From: Clostridiales bacterium
GTDB taxonomy: Bacteria; Bacillota; Clostridia; Oscillospirales; Oscillospiraceae
NCBI GenBank assembly: GCA_022786965.1
Contig: JALFXH010000159.1
Coordinates: 1 to 43,528 of the forward strand
Direction: 5' to 3'
DNA length: 43,528 bases
Shown here: piece after piece, positions 15,376 through 23,341 of the stretch
How the letters are laid out: the number at the start of each line of letters is the position of its first letter
Position numbering within the stretch: position 1 is the first letter of the stretch
Notes under the pieces: generated by a model
Told to the model about the DNA's origin: nothing
Databases searched by the model: none
The model's input: only the letters and a program-made list of their open reading frames with translations
Made by a program: the position numbers and the translations under genes

Positions 15376-17301
15376 TTACCTCTCCTGAATGCTGTGTGGG
15401 AACAGGCTGCGGTCGGTGTGGGGCAGGAAACAGGCGGCCACAAAGGAATCCATGTAGCCGGGGTAGGTGCTCAGCTCCAGATAGGTCATGTTCGATGCCA
15501 CTTCGGCACACTTTGCGTTTGCCTCGTCGCTCATCACCATGGCGTAGGAGCCGGTCAGGGAGGAATTGCCGATGTAGTGGAATTTTTCAATCTCCACGTC
15601 TGGGAACATACCGATGTTCACGGCCTTTTTCATATTGATGCCACTGCCGATGCCGCCGGCGACGTAGACCCGGTCGATCATCTCCACGGTCATATCTACG
15701 GATTTGAGCAGGGTGTCGATGGCGGAGAAGATGGCGCCCTTGGCACGGATAAAGTTGTCGATGTCCACCTCGTTCAGGGAGACTTCTCTGCCTGTCTCGG
15801 ACTCCTCAGCAAAGGCAACAACGTACCGCCCCATGCCGTGGGCGTCCCGTTTCACCCGCTTGCCCTCCCGGACAAACAGACCCTTGGCATTGACGATGCC
15901 GCAGCGGAACAGCTCGGAAATCAGGTCGATGATGCCGCTGCCGCAGATGCCCACCGGCTTCTGCCCCTCGTCGCCAATGACGGACAGGGTCGGTTCCATG
16001 GTGTCCACGTCGATGACGCAGGCTTCCACCGCACCGTCGGTGGCCCGCATACCGCTGGAAATGTCGCCGCCCTCAAAGGCGGGACCGGCGGAGCAGGCGC
16101 AGGACATGAGGAAGTCCCGGTTGCCGAATACCAGCTCGCCGTTGGTGCCCAGATCGATAAACAGGCTCATTTCATCTTTGTCCCAGATACCCGACGCCAA
16201 TGTACCTGCGGTGATATCGCCGCCTACATAGGAGCCGATGTTAGGAGCAATCAGCACGGGAGCCAGGGGGTTGGCGGGCAGTTTCAGGTCGCCAGCCAGC
16301 AGCCCGTCCCAATGGAAGAAGCTGGGCACATAAGGCTCCATGCGGACGGAAGAAGCGTCCACGCCCACGAACAGGTGATTCATGGTGGTGTTCGCGCCGA
16401 CACACAGCCGCAGAATGCTCCGGGCGTTGATGCCGGAGGTCTTGCACAGGTTGGCGATAATGGGAATCAGGGTCTCTTTCAGAATGGCGTCCTGAAGCTT
16501 CTTTTTACCGCCGGGGCGGCCCTGCTCGATGATGCGGTTGATGACATCCGCGCCGTAGCGGATCTGACCGTTGCCGGAGGAGCCCTTGGCCAGCAGCTTA
16601 CCGGTGGTGAGATCGGTGAGCACCATGGTGACGGTGGTGGTGCCGATATCGATGGCGCAGCCTACAATGGCGGTGTCCTCAGGGGCGCAGACCTCCATGC
16701 AGTTAAAACAATCCTCAGTCAGTTCGCCCTTGACGCAGACGGAGAAGTGGTTCTCCCGGAGGGTATGCGCCAGCTTCACCATGACGGTGAAAGGAATATG
16801 TACCTTCTCCACGCCGAAGGCTTCCTCAATGGCCCAGGTCAGCCGCTCGTTGTCGGGCATGGTGTCATCCAAAGTCGGCTCTGCCATGGTGATGACCTGG
16901 GAGCGGTAGCGGTTTTCAAAATGGATGCCGCTGTTTTTCAGGTTATCCTGACATTCGGTAAAGATCGCCACTTCCTTGGGACTTGAAAGGTCGGCGGTCT
17001 TCATCCGGGACTGGTAGGCACTGGCGATATCCGGCACGAACACGGTGCAGTCGGAGCGCACCTTGGACGAGCAGGACAGCCGCCAGCCGCCGCTATATTC
17101 TTCATCGGAGATATGGCGGCTCCGGGGGGATTCCAGTTCTCCCTCCATGAGCTTGACACGGCATTTGCCGCAGGAGCCGTTGCCGGAGCAGGGGGCGTCG
17201 ATGGCAACATTTGCCCGGCGGGCCAGCTCCAGCAGATTATCTCCGTCGTTGCATTCAATGATAACGGGGCTTGCGCCCTCAATTTGGAAGGTTACTTTCA
17301 T
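15376..17301 (-). CDS. acsV: Reductive activator of the corrinoid protein (AcsV/RACo)
   Basis: A 641-residue cytoplasmic ATPase that returns the corrinoid iron-sulfur protein from inactive Co(II) to active Co(I). The N-terminal domain (about 1-90) is a plant-type [2Fe-2S] ferredoxin with Cys38, Cys44, Cys47 and Cys77. After a linker and middle domain, an ASKHA-fold ATPase starts near 215 with AIDIGTTTVTMVL and continues through FIDLGTNGELV and VAGGIGSGIN. This is the architecture of RACo and related RamA-type activators. Its partner AcsCD is encoded upstream in the same operon. AAAGGAA precedes the start. Confidence 0.93.
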   Translation of the reverse strand: MKVTFQIEGASPVIIECNDGDNLLELARRANVAIDAPCSGNGSCGKCRVKLMEGELESPRSRHISDEEYSGGWRLSCSSKVRSDCTVFVPDIASAYQSRMKTADLSSPKEVAIFTECQDNLKNSGIHFENRYRSQVITMAEPTLDDTMPDNERLTWAIEEAFGVEKVHIPFTVMVKLAHTLRENHFSVCVKGELTEDCFNCMEVCAPEDTAIVGCAIDIGTTTVTMVLTDLTTGKLLAKGSSGNGQIRYGADVINRIIEQGRPGGKKKLQDAILKETLIPIIANLCKTSGINARSILRLCVGANTTMNHLFVGVDASSVRMEPYVPSFFHWDGLLAGDLKLPANPLAPVLIAPNIGSYVGGDITAGTLASGIWDKDEMSLFIDLGTNGELVFGNRDFLMSCACSAGPAFEGGDISSGMRATDGAVEACVIDVDTMEPTLSVIGDEGQKPVGICGSGIIDLISELFRCGIVNAKGLFVREGKRVKRDAHGMGRYVVAFAEESETGREVSLNEVDIDNFIRAKGAIFSAIDTLLKSVDMTVEMIDRVYVAGGIGSGINMKKAVNIGMFPDVEIEKFHYIGNSSLTGSYAMVMSDEANAKCAEVASNMTYLELSTYPGYMDSFVAACFLPHTDRSLFPHSIQER

Positions 17302-17356
17302 GGGATAAAGTTCCTTTCAAGGTATTGCAGGGCAGACAGCCCTGAGTGGGGAAACG

Positions 17357-17779
17357 CTACTTTTTGCGTTTTTTCAGCCCGGACTGGAGCTGCTTTACCA
17401 GTTCCGGGAATTGGTCGTTGAGATTTTGGATAATAAAGTCCTTATCCGCTTTCACGGTGAGGCTTACCATGTTGGCAGGCGATGTGGTGCGGTTTCCGGC
17501 GGCGTTTTTGCCCCGGATGGACTTGATTTTGCCCAGAGGGATGGCGTGAAAGCTGCCCCTTTCCTCCAGAAGCAGCCGCTTGCTGGTGAGAATCCACCGC
17601 CCCTTTTTCTGGGGGCAGATGACCTTTATGGTTTCCTTTGGCAGCAGGGCGGTTTCCAATGTGCGGGTGAAGTCCCGCTCTGCCCGCTCCCGGCGGTTGA
17701 AAATGGAGGCGCGGACAGCGGCCAGCAGAATCAGCGCCAGCACCGCCGCAGCCAGAATACCCAGTTGGCTGGGGGTCAT
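17357..17779 (-). CDS. Membrane-anchored PH-like small protein, unknown function
   Basis: A 140-residue protein. One N-terminal hydrophobic segment (about 5-22) is followed by an Arg-rich stretch, predicting an anchor with the rest facing the cytoplasm. The following 80 residues (WILTSKRLLLEERGSFHAIPLGKIKSI) read like a bacterial PH-type beta barrel, with the common LTSKRL pattern of membrane-protein PH domains. The C terminus is very basic. AAAGGA selects the start at 17779. I do not recognise a named family. It is encoded between acsC::acsE and acsV, which is unusual for these operons. Confidence 0.6.
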   Translation of the reverse strand: MTPSQLGILAAAVLALILLAAVRASIFNRRERAERDFTRTLETALLPKETIKVICPQKKGRWILTSKRLLLEERGSFHAIPLGKIKSIRGKNAAGNRTTSPANMVSLTVKADKDFIIQNLNDQFPELVKQLQSGLKKRKK

Positions 17780-17810
17780 AGGGTCGTTCCTTTCGGATAA
17801 GATGCAAAGT

Positions 17811-17837
17811 GGCTGGGAGGGGAGTTCCCTCCCAGCC
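17811..17837 (-). terminator. Hairpin inside the acs operon, possible attenuator
   Basis: A perfect 11-bp stem (17811-17821 with 17827-17837) lies upstream of the PH-like gene. On the minus strand it is followed by ACTTTG rather than a T run, so it may stabilise mRNA rather than terminate. Confidence 0.4.
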
Positions 17838-17888
17838 ATAAATGCTTGGGATATGTGAAAATTCACGCTGTATATTCCGCTGTGCGGA

Positions 17889-17943
17889 ATGCCTCTTCCG
17901 ACCTCGCTTACGCTCGGCCACCTTCCCCAAAGGGGAAGGCTTG
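17889..17943 (-). repeat. Family C half element inside the acs operon
   Basis: CCTCTTCCG, a GCTTACGC region and CCACCTTCCCC with its GGGGAAGG mirror match one end of the larger family C elements. It lies directly after the acsC::acsE stop codon. Confidence 0.6.
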
Positions 17944-17953
17944 CACTACCGGA

Positions 17954-20224
17954 TTAGAGATCCAGGTAGGAGTCGGAGTACAGAACGTGGTTCTTGAAGA
18001 TGTCGCAGGACTTGATGGTCTCCATCAGGCGCAGGTCGTTGGGGTTGACGATGGCGGAGGTCAGGCCCTGCATCATGCACATGGCCACCAGAGCGGAGTC
18101 CATGATGGGACGGACCGTCTTGGGGGCGCCATTGGAGTTGTTGGACAGACCACCGGTGGACTTCAGGCCCTCGTTGGAGAACAGCTTGATGGCTTCCAGA
18201 ACTTCCATCTGCTTGTCCTGCATACCCTTGACGACCAGGAACAGGGGGTCGAACCACAGGTCGGTGGCCTCCATGCCCAGGCTCATGCCACGCTCCAGCA
18301 TGTTGTGGCAGTGCTTCATGCGCTCCTCGTTGTCCTTGGCAATGCCGTCGGCAGAGCACAGGGCGATACAGATGGCGTCGTTGGCAGCGGCCAGATCGAT
18401 GTAGGAGATACGGGAGCCGGCGTCAGCGGAGTTGACGATGGGCTTGCCGTTGGTGCGGTTGTAGACCTTGATACCGGCCTCGATAGCCCGCTTGTTGGCG
18501 GTATCCAGAGCCAGAGGCACGTTGTTGAAGTTCTCCTGCAGCAGCTTGACAGCCCACATCATGCGCTCGGGGCCATCCTTCTCGGCAGGTCCGATGTTGA
18601 CGTCCAGATAGGTGGCGCCGGCAGCGATCTGCTCAGCGGCACGCTTCAGGATGGGCTCGGGATCCCGCTCGTCCATAGCCTTGCGGATGGAGGGAGCGAT
18701 GCAGTGGATACGCTCGCCGATGGTGACGAAGGTGGGGGACTCGGGGTTGTGGCCCTTGTACTTGACGCCCATGTCCACAACCTTGATCTCGGGCACCTTG
18801 GTGGCCAGCAGCTCGTCGAAGGACAGCTCCTTGACTTCCACGGTGGTGGCAGCCTTGGCAGCGTTCTCGGCAGCGGCGGCCTTGGCGGCAGCCTCGTACT
18901 CCTTGTCCTTCATGTACTTGGGCAGCTGAACGGCCTCCAGAGGACCGACAACCACGTTCCAGCCGGGCAGCTTCTCCTGAATCTCACCCTTCATGACGGC
19001 GACCTTGCCGGGGATGATCAGGGTGCGGTTCTTGATCTTGTCAGCGACACCCAGCTCCTCGAAGGTCTTCTTGACGGTGGAGGAGGAGAACTTGCCGGCG
19101 GCCCAAGCGGTCAGAACGGACATACCGGAAGCGTCGGTGATGATCAGGTTCACGGGCTGGTTGGAACGCTCCAGTTCGCCGGAAACCAGGAAGTAGGTCA
19201 GAGCGAAGTCCACGGTCAGAGCGCAGGGGCTGTTCTCGTCGGCGCCGTTCAGAGGATAGATCTTGGACTCGACCTTCATGGGCTTCTGAGGATCGGTGAA
19301 GATGTTCTGACGCAGGCCGTACAGAGGCAGAGCCTGAGCGTAGGTCATGTGCTCCATAACCAGGATGGAGCCGTACTTCTCGGTGAACAGGGTAGCGTAG
19401 GCGGTCTGCAGGTGGTCGTCACCCTTGGCCAGCCGGGCAATGTTCACGATGGAGGGGTAGCCGAAGGAACGGTCGCCGTCCTTGATGGCGGTGCGGCGAA
19501 CCAGAACGGCGTTGGCCAAGGTCTCCTTGGCGGTCTTGCCGGTGACATCAACCACCAGGTTCTTGTTGCCCTTGCCTTCCAGCTTCTTGACGGTGTCGTA
19601 CAGGTCGGACAGGTTTCCGGCGGAAACGCCCAGCACCACGCCGGCGGCGGTGGCAACGTCGTTCATAGCTTCCCAGTTGTCGGGGGTAGCGCCGTCCAGA
19701 ATCACGTTCTTGCCGGCGACTTCCAGAGCGGCCTTGGCGCACTCCACGTCCCAGCACTCCAGAATCAGGTCACGGCCGGTAGCGGCGGCCTTCTTAACCA
19801 ACTCGGCGTAGACAGCGGGATCGGACTGGGTGTTGGCGACGAACACGAACTCCACATACATCCGCTCGCCGATACGCTCGTAATCCACCTTCTGCAGGTC
19901 GGCCAGCTTGGCATCGACTTCCTCTGCGGACAGGGTGGTGCCCACGGCCACAGCGTACAGATTCTTGTTAACCAGAGTCTTCTCGTGACGGTACAGGACA
20001 GTCTCACCGCCCAGCTTGTGGTCGCCCACGGCGATGGTCTTCATGGGAGGCGCGGTCTGCTCGTTGAGCATCGCCTTCGCGTCGTCAGAGAAGTAGGGGC
20101 ACTTGTCGATGGAAATAGCGCCCTGCGCCACCTTCATGCAGAAAGCCATACAGGTGGGGCTGCCGCACTCCTTACAGTTTTTCTTAGGAGACAGCTTAAA
20201 AATGTCAAGACCCTTCAAAGCCAT
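17954..20224 (-). CDS. acsC::acsE: Fused corrinoid protein large subunit and methyl-THF methyltransferase (AcsC-AcsE)
   Basis: A 756-residue protein joining two proteins that are normally separate. Residues 1 to about 438 are the large subunit of the corrinoid iron-sulfur protein: the [4Fe-4S] motif uses Cys17, Cys20, Cys25 and Cys42, then come a TIM barrel and a B12-binding domain. A linker rich in Ala, Lys and Glu follows (about 439-498). Residues 499-756 are a complete methyl-THF:corrinoid methyltransferase, with LDTAN, FDPL and GGLSNNSN holding the pterin-binding Asp and Asn residues known from AcsE. The reading frame is unbroken. AAGGAGG precedes the start, and acsD ends 21 bases upstream. 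The protein would accept the methyl group of methyl-THF and hold it on cobalamin. Confidence 0.93.
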   Translation of the reverse strand: MALKGLDIFKLSPKKNCKECGSPTCMAFCMKVAQGAISIDKCPYFSDDAKAMLNEQTAPPMKTIAVGDHKLGGETVLYRHEKTLVNKNLYAVAVGTTLSAEEVDAKLADLQKVDYERIGERMYVEFVFVANTQSDPAVYAELVKKAAATGRDLILECWDVECAKAALEVAGKNVILDGATPDNWEAMNDVATAAGVVLGVSAGNLSDLYDTVKKLEGKGNKNLVVDVTGKTAKETLANAVLVRRTAIKDGDRSFGYPSIVNIARLAKGDDHLQTAYATLFTEKYGSILVMEHMTYAQALPLYGLRQNIFTDPQKPMKVESKIYPLNGADENSPCALTVDFALTYFLVSGELERSNQPVNLIITDASGMSVLTAWAAGKFSSSTVKKTFEELGVADKIKNRTLIIPGKVAVMKGEIQEKLPGWNVVVGPLEAVQLPKYMKDKEYEAAAKAAAAENAAKAATTVEVKELSFDELLATKVPEIKVVDMGVKYKGHNPESPTFVTIGERIHCIAPSIRKAMDERDPEPILKRAAEQIAAGATYLDVNIGPAEKDGPERMMWAVKLLQENFNNVPLALDTANKRAIEAGIKVYNRTNGKPIVNSADAGSRISYIDLAAANDAICIALCSADGIAKDNEERMKHCHNMLERGMSLGMEATDLWFDPLFLVVKGMQDKQMEVLEAIKLFSNEGLKSTGGLSNNSNGAPKTVRPIMDSALVAMCMMQGLTSAIVNPNDLRLMETIKSCDIFKNHVLYSDSYLDL

Positions 20225-20245
20225 TGTATGTATCCTCCTTCCGAA

Positions 20246-21187
20246 TTAGACGAGTTCCGTGATGAACTTCTTGATGGTGGCAACAGCGGCGGGATGACGC
20301 ATGATGACGGCATCGGCGCCACCGGTCAGGTTGGCGGCGGCAGTGGACACTTCCATGTCGATGGCGCGCTCTTCCCGGCTGCCCCAAGCGGGCTCGTCTT
20401 CCTCAGTGGCAGTGGACTCCTTCACGCTCCAGGCGTCGGGGGACACAGGGGACATGATGGGCATCTGCAGGTCGGCATCGGACTGAGCCAGGGCGGCCAG
20501 ACGGACGCGGTCCAGAGTGGAAGCCACATACTCGAAGCCATAGCCCACGGCGGCGGTGCCGATGTTCATGACAATGTTCTCGGGGTTGATGGACAGGCCC
20601 TTCAGCATGATGTTCAGCTGCTTGGCCAGGTTGATGTCGTCAGCGGTCTCAGCGCCCACCTTCTGGCCGTAAGCCAGAGCGACGGAAGCGCCGACGGTCT
20701 TGTAGTCCTCGTTGCGGGCGGACAGAACCAGGATGTTCTTACCCTGCAGAGCCTCGGCGATTTTGCTGAACAGCTCGCCGTCCTTCTCGATGTTCTTGCA
20801 GCCCATGACGACGATGGGCATGGTCACGGCATCGGCAACAGCCTTGGCGTCAGCCACGCAGTCGGCAACGGAGCGGTTCTCGCCGTTGGGATCGGCGGAC
20901 TCGAAGTGCAGGCACAGGAAATCAGCGCCGGGCATGGTCTCAGCGCGCTTAGCGTAGTCGGCCATGGTGGTGCAGCCCGCGTAGAACTCCTTCAGAGCGG
21001 GAGCGTCCCAGTTTGCCGCCAGATCGGAGATCTCGATACCGATCTTGGGAGCGTTCTCAATGGGCGCATCGAAGGTGTAGAACGGCATCACGTTCTGGCC
21101 GCCGATGACGATTGCCTTGTCACCGGTGCCCAGCGTCACGGCATTGATCTTGCCGCTGAAGGGAGCCGTCTTGGGTGTGAAAGCCAT
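20246..21187 (-). CDS. acsD: Corrinoid iron-sulfur protein small subunit (AcsD)
   Basis: A 313-residue TIM-barrel protein that pairs with AcsC to form the corrinoid iron-sulfur protein, the methyl carrier between methyl-THF and acetyl-CoA synthase. The segments VIGGQNVMPFYTFDAPIENAPKIGIEI (about 27-53) and GTAAVGYGFEYVASTLDRVRLAAL are family hallmarks, and the length is typical. It directly precedes acsC::acsE. AAGGGGGA lies upstream of the start. Confidence 0.94.
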   Translation of the reverse strand: MAFTPKTAPFSGKINAVTLGTGDKAIVIGGQNVMPFYTFDAPIENAPKIGIEISDLAANWDAPALKEFYAGCTTMADYAKRAETMPGADFLCLHFESADPNGENRSVADCVADAKAVADAVTMPIVVMGCKNIEKDGELFSKIAEALQGKNILVLSARNEDYKTVGASVALAYGQKVGAETADDINLAKQLNIMLKGLSINPENIVMNIGTAAVGYGFEYVASTLDRVRLAALAQSDADLQMPIMSPVSPDAWSVKESTATEEDEPAWGSREERAIDMEVSTAAANLTGGADAVIMRHPAAVATIKKFITELV

Positions 21188-21275
21188 AGTGTTTTTCCCC
21201 CTTGATTGATTTTGAATGGTTTATATCGGGCGCGGGATTTGGGAATCCACCAGATTCCGCGTCACTTACAGATTT

Positions 21276-21353
21276 AAGCTGTCATTGCGAACCAGTGACC
21301 GTTGTCACTGGTGTGGCAATCCGTGCTCCCAGAAAGAGCGCGGCATGACATTC
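21276..21353. repeat. TCATTGCGA-type palindromic repeat
   Basis: TGTCATTGCGAACCAGTGAC to GTGTGGCAATCCGTG, with the inner mirror CAGTGAC/GTCACTG, matches the widespread TCATTGCGA...GTGGCAATCC intergenic repeat type known from many bacteria. It fills much of the 170-base gap between cooC and acsD. Confidence 0.6.
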
Positions 21354-21357
21354 CTTT

Positions 21358-22122
21358 TTACAGCCCGATGGACTGCATGATGCCCCTGAGGGCCACCTTC
21401 ATGGGGTCGTTCTCAGGCAGCTTTGCGGAAGGCTCGCCGTCGCAGTCGCAACGGAACACCGCCTCGTCCTGAGGCAGCACGCCGAAGAGCTTGAGGCCGT
21501 GCTTTTCAATTTCCACCTTCACGCCCTCATCCAGCTTGCCGCCGGGGGCACGGTTGATGATCAGGCCCATCTGGCCGGGGTTCAGGTTCATTTCCTTCAC
21601 CATCTCCGCCACTCTTGCCACGGCCTGAACGCCCCGGCGGGAGCAGTCGGAAATCAGCAGCATGGTGTCCACATGGGGCAGGGTGCCCCGGGCGATGTGC
21701 TCGAGACCCGCCTCGTTATCCATGACAACGTAGGAATAGTTGGGAACGTATTTGGCAACCTGGGACTGGAGCACCCCGTTGACATAGCAGTAGCAGCCCT
21801 TGCCCTGGGTGCGGCCCATGACCAGCATATCGAAGTCGTCGTCCTCAATGAGGGCCTGACTGAACTTCATCTCGGCGTAATCCGCCTTGGTCATATTGGC
21901 TGGGATGGTGCCCTTTAACTCGGCCTGAGCCATTTCCTCCCGGATCTGTCCCAGAGAGGTTTCCACCTCTACGCCCAGGACCTCGTTCAGGTTGGAGTTG
22001 GCGTCGGCATCCACCACGAGGACGGGGCCGTTCTTCTTCTTGCACAGATAATCGATAAGCATACCGCAGGTGGTGGTTTTACCCACGCCGCCCTTGCCGG
22101 CAACCGCGATGGTGTGAGGCAT
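21358..22122 (-). CDS. cooC: CooC/AcsF-type nickel-insertion ATPase
   Basis: A 254-residue MinD-type ATPase that loads nickel into CO dehydrogenase or acetyl-CoA synthase. The deviant Walker A AGKGGVGKTT is at 8-17, with the signature Lys at 10. VVDADANSN is at 36-44. The Cys-x-Cys metal site is Cys110 and Cys112 in GKGCYCYVN. AAGGAG precedes the start. Because neither CODH nor ACS is encoded in this window, its presence implies that a nickel client exists elsewhere in the genome. Confidence 0.92.
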   Translation of the reverse strand: MPHTIAVAGKGGVGKTTTCGMLIDYLCKKKNGPVLVVDADANSNLNEVLGVEVETSLGQIREEMAQAELKGTIPANMTKADYAEMKFSQALIEDDDFDMLVMGRTQGKGCYCYVNGVLQSQVAKYVPNYSYVVMDNEAGLEHIARGTLPHVDTMLLISDCSRRGVQAVARVAEMVKEMNLNPGQMGLIINRAPGGKLDEGVKVEIEKHGLKLFGVLPQDEAVFRCDCDGEPSAKLPENDPMKVALRGIMQSIGL

Positions 22123-22142
22123 AGTATATACTCCTTATGGTT

Positions 22143-22173
22143 AGTTGACAGTTGATAGTTGACAGTTGACAGT
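22143..22173. repeat. Family D repeat (GTTGACAGTTGATAGTTGACA)
   Basis: Near-tandem AGTTGACAGTTGATAG units of about 7 bases, totalling 31 bases, between metF and cooC. The same sequence plus its inverted copy occurs at 43065-43138. Confidence 0.6.
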
Positions 22174-22186
22174 GAAGCCGGAGCCT

Positions 22187-23119
22187 TCAACTTCCGGTTT
22201 TCAACCTGTCCAGTAAGCCGGATTCCCTGACAATCAGGACCGCGTCTTCGTAGCGGTTCCGGGTGAGCAGATGGATGCCGCCCACACCGCAATCCCGGTA
22301 CGCCTGAATCTGGGTGACGGTGTATTCGATTCCCGCCTTTCGGAAGTCCGCCTTTTTTCGCTCCACATCAGCGTCGAAGGGGTCTTTCACGAAGGGGTTG
22401 GGGAGAATCCAGTTTTTGGCAATGATCCGGCACAGGGACTTGGGAATGGCGCTGCTGTGGGAGAGCACCTCGCCCACGGTTTCCGCCTGATCCAGAACGG
22501 GCAGAATGCCGGCCTCCACGGGAAGCTGAATTCCGGAGGCCCGGATGGCGTCCAGCCAGTAGCGGAAAGCGTCTATATCCCAGCACAGCCGGGTGATGAT
22601 GTAATCCGCTCCGCTGTCCTGCTTCCGCCGCAGAAGCTCCATTTCCGCTTCCAGCGGGCGGCTGTCCGGAAGGCCCTCGGGAGCGCCTGCCACCGCGATG
22701 GTGAACGCGCTGCCGAACTCCCGGCGAATGAAATCCACCAGCTCCGGGACGGAGGGGAAATCGCTGCCGGCCCGAAGGCCGGAGGAATCGCCCCGCAGCG
22801 CCAGAATGTGGCGGATTCCATGATCCAGATAGGTCTGAAGCTGACGCCTGGCGCTTTCTTTTGTATTGCCCGCGCAGGGAAAGTGGGTGACGGGGTCGCA
22901 GCGTCCGTCTGACTGGACGGCGTCCAGAACCGCCAGATTCTTGCCCGCGTCAGAGCCGCCGGGACTGTAGGTACAGGAAACGGAATCGGGTCCCAGAGCG
23001 TACAGATGATGGAGGACGCCGTCCTCGCCGCACAGCTGCGCCATGCCGGCATCGGTTTTGGGAGGGAAGACCTCAAAGGAGAGCGCGGCTCGTCTGCGCA
23101 ACGCGTCCATGACAGACAT
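22187..23119 (-). CDS. metF: Methylenetetrahydrofolate reductase
   Basis: A 310-residue flavin-dependent reductase making 5-methyl-THF, the last methyl-branch step before transfer to the corrinoid protein. SFEVFPPK (14-21) supplies the catalytic Glu16, and ILALRGD (105-111) supplies the FAD-contacting Asp111. The SRIIAKN-like block and the C-terminal GIHLLTRNR match the family. The position of the substrate-contacting Gln in the usual DYxxTQ segment is Arg177 here (DYIITRLCWD). No metV partner is nearby, although acetogens often have one. It is the first gene of the operon, with GGAGG 8 bases before the start. Confidence 0.9.
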   Translation of the reverse strand: MSVMDALRRRAALSFEVFPPKTDAGMAQLCGEDGVLHHLYALGPDSVSCTYSPGGSDAGKNLAVLDAVQSDGRCDPVTHFPCAGNTKESARRQLQTYLDHGIRHILALRGDSSGLRAGSDFPSVPELVDFIRREFGSAFTIAVAGAPEGLPDSRPLEAEMELLRRKQDSGADYIITRLCWDIDAFRYWLDAIRASGIQLPVEAGILPVLDQAETVGEVLSHSSAIPKSLCRIIAKNWILPNPFVKDPFDADVERKKADFRKAGIEYTVTQIQAYRDCGVGGIHLLTRNRYEDAVLIVRESGLLDRLKTGS

Positions 23120-23187
23120 ACCCGTTACCTCCCGAACCTTCGACAGTCATTTTCCGTATCCAAAGGCGGGCAGAATGCCCCCATATC

Positions 23188-23206
23188 GATACAACGATAT
23201 CGTATC
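23188..23206. promoter_or_regulatory. Dyad over the -10 region of the metF-acs promoter
   Basis: GATAC and GTATC are inverted around a 9-base centre that itself contains the palindrome CGATATCG. It overlaps the -10 box (23204-23199) and the expected start site, a typical repressor position. Confidence 0.45.
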
Positions 23207-23227
23207 ACATATCCCGCCTAAATTCAA
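23199..23227 (-). promoter_or_regulatory. Promoter of the metF-acs operon
   Basis: On the minus strand: -35 TTGAAT (23227-23222), 17-bp spacer and an extended -10 TGATACGAT ending at 23199. It lies just downstream of the thrS terminator and shows that the operon starts with metF. Confidence 0.7.
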
Positions 23228-23300
23228 CCCATATTTTGATAGAATTTACAAAAAAATGCGTCCGGGGAGGGATGTTGTCATTCAGTTGACACATATGACG

Positions 23301-23330
23301 AGAAAACGCCTGCCGCGGAACGCGGCAGGC
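23301..23330 (-). terminator. Terminator of thrS
   Basis: A perfect 10-bp stem (23308-23317 with 23321-23330) closes a 3-base loop and is followed on the minus strand by GTTTTCT. Confidence 0.85.
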
Positions 23331-23341
23331 GGAGAGGATTC

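Noticed and set aside
17846-21205. An open frame of 1119 codons on the plus strand opposite acsD and acsC::acsE
   Set aside because: It is an antisense shadow caused by codon bias in the real genes. Its translation is low-complexity (Gly/Val/His/Leu rich), and it crosses two well-supported genes and their gap.
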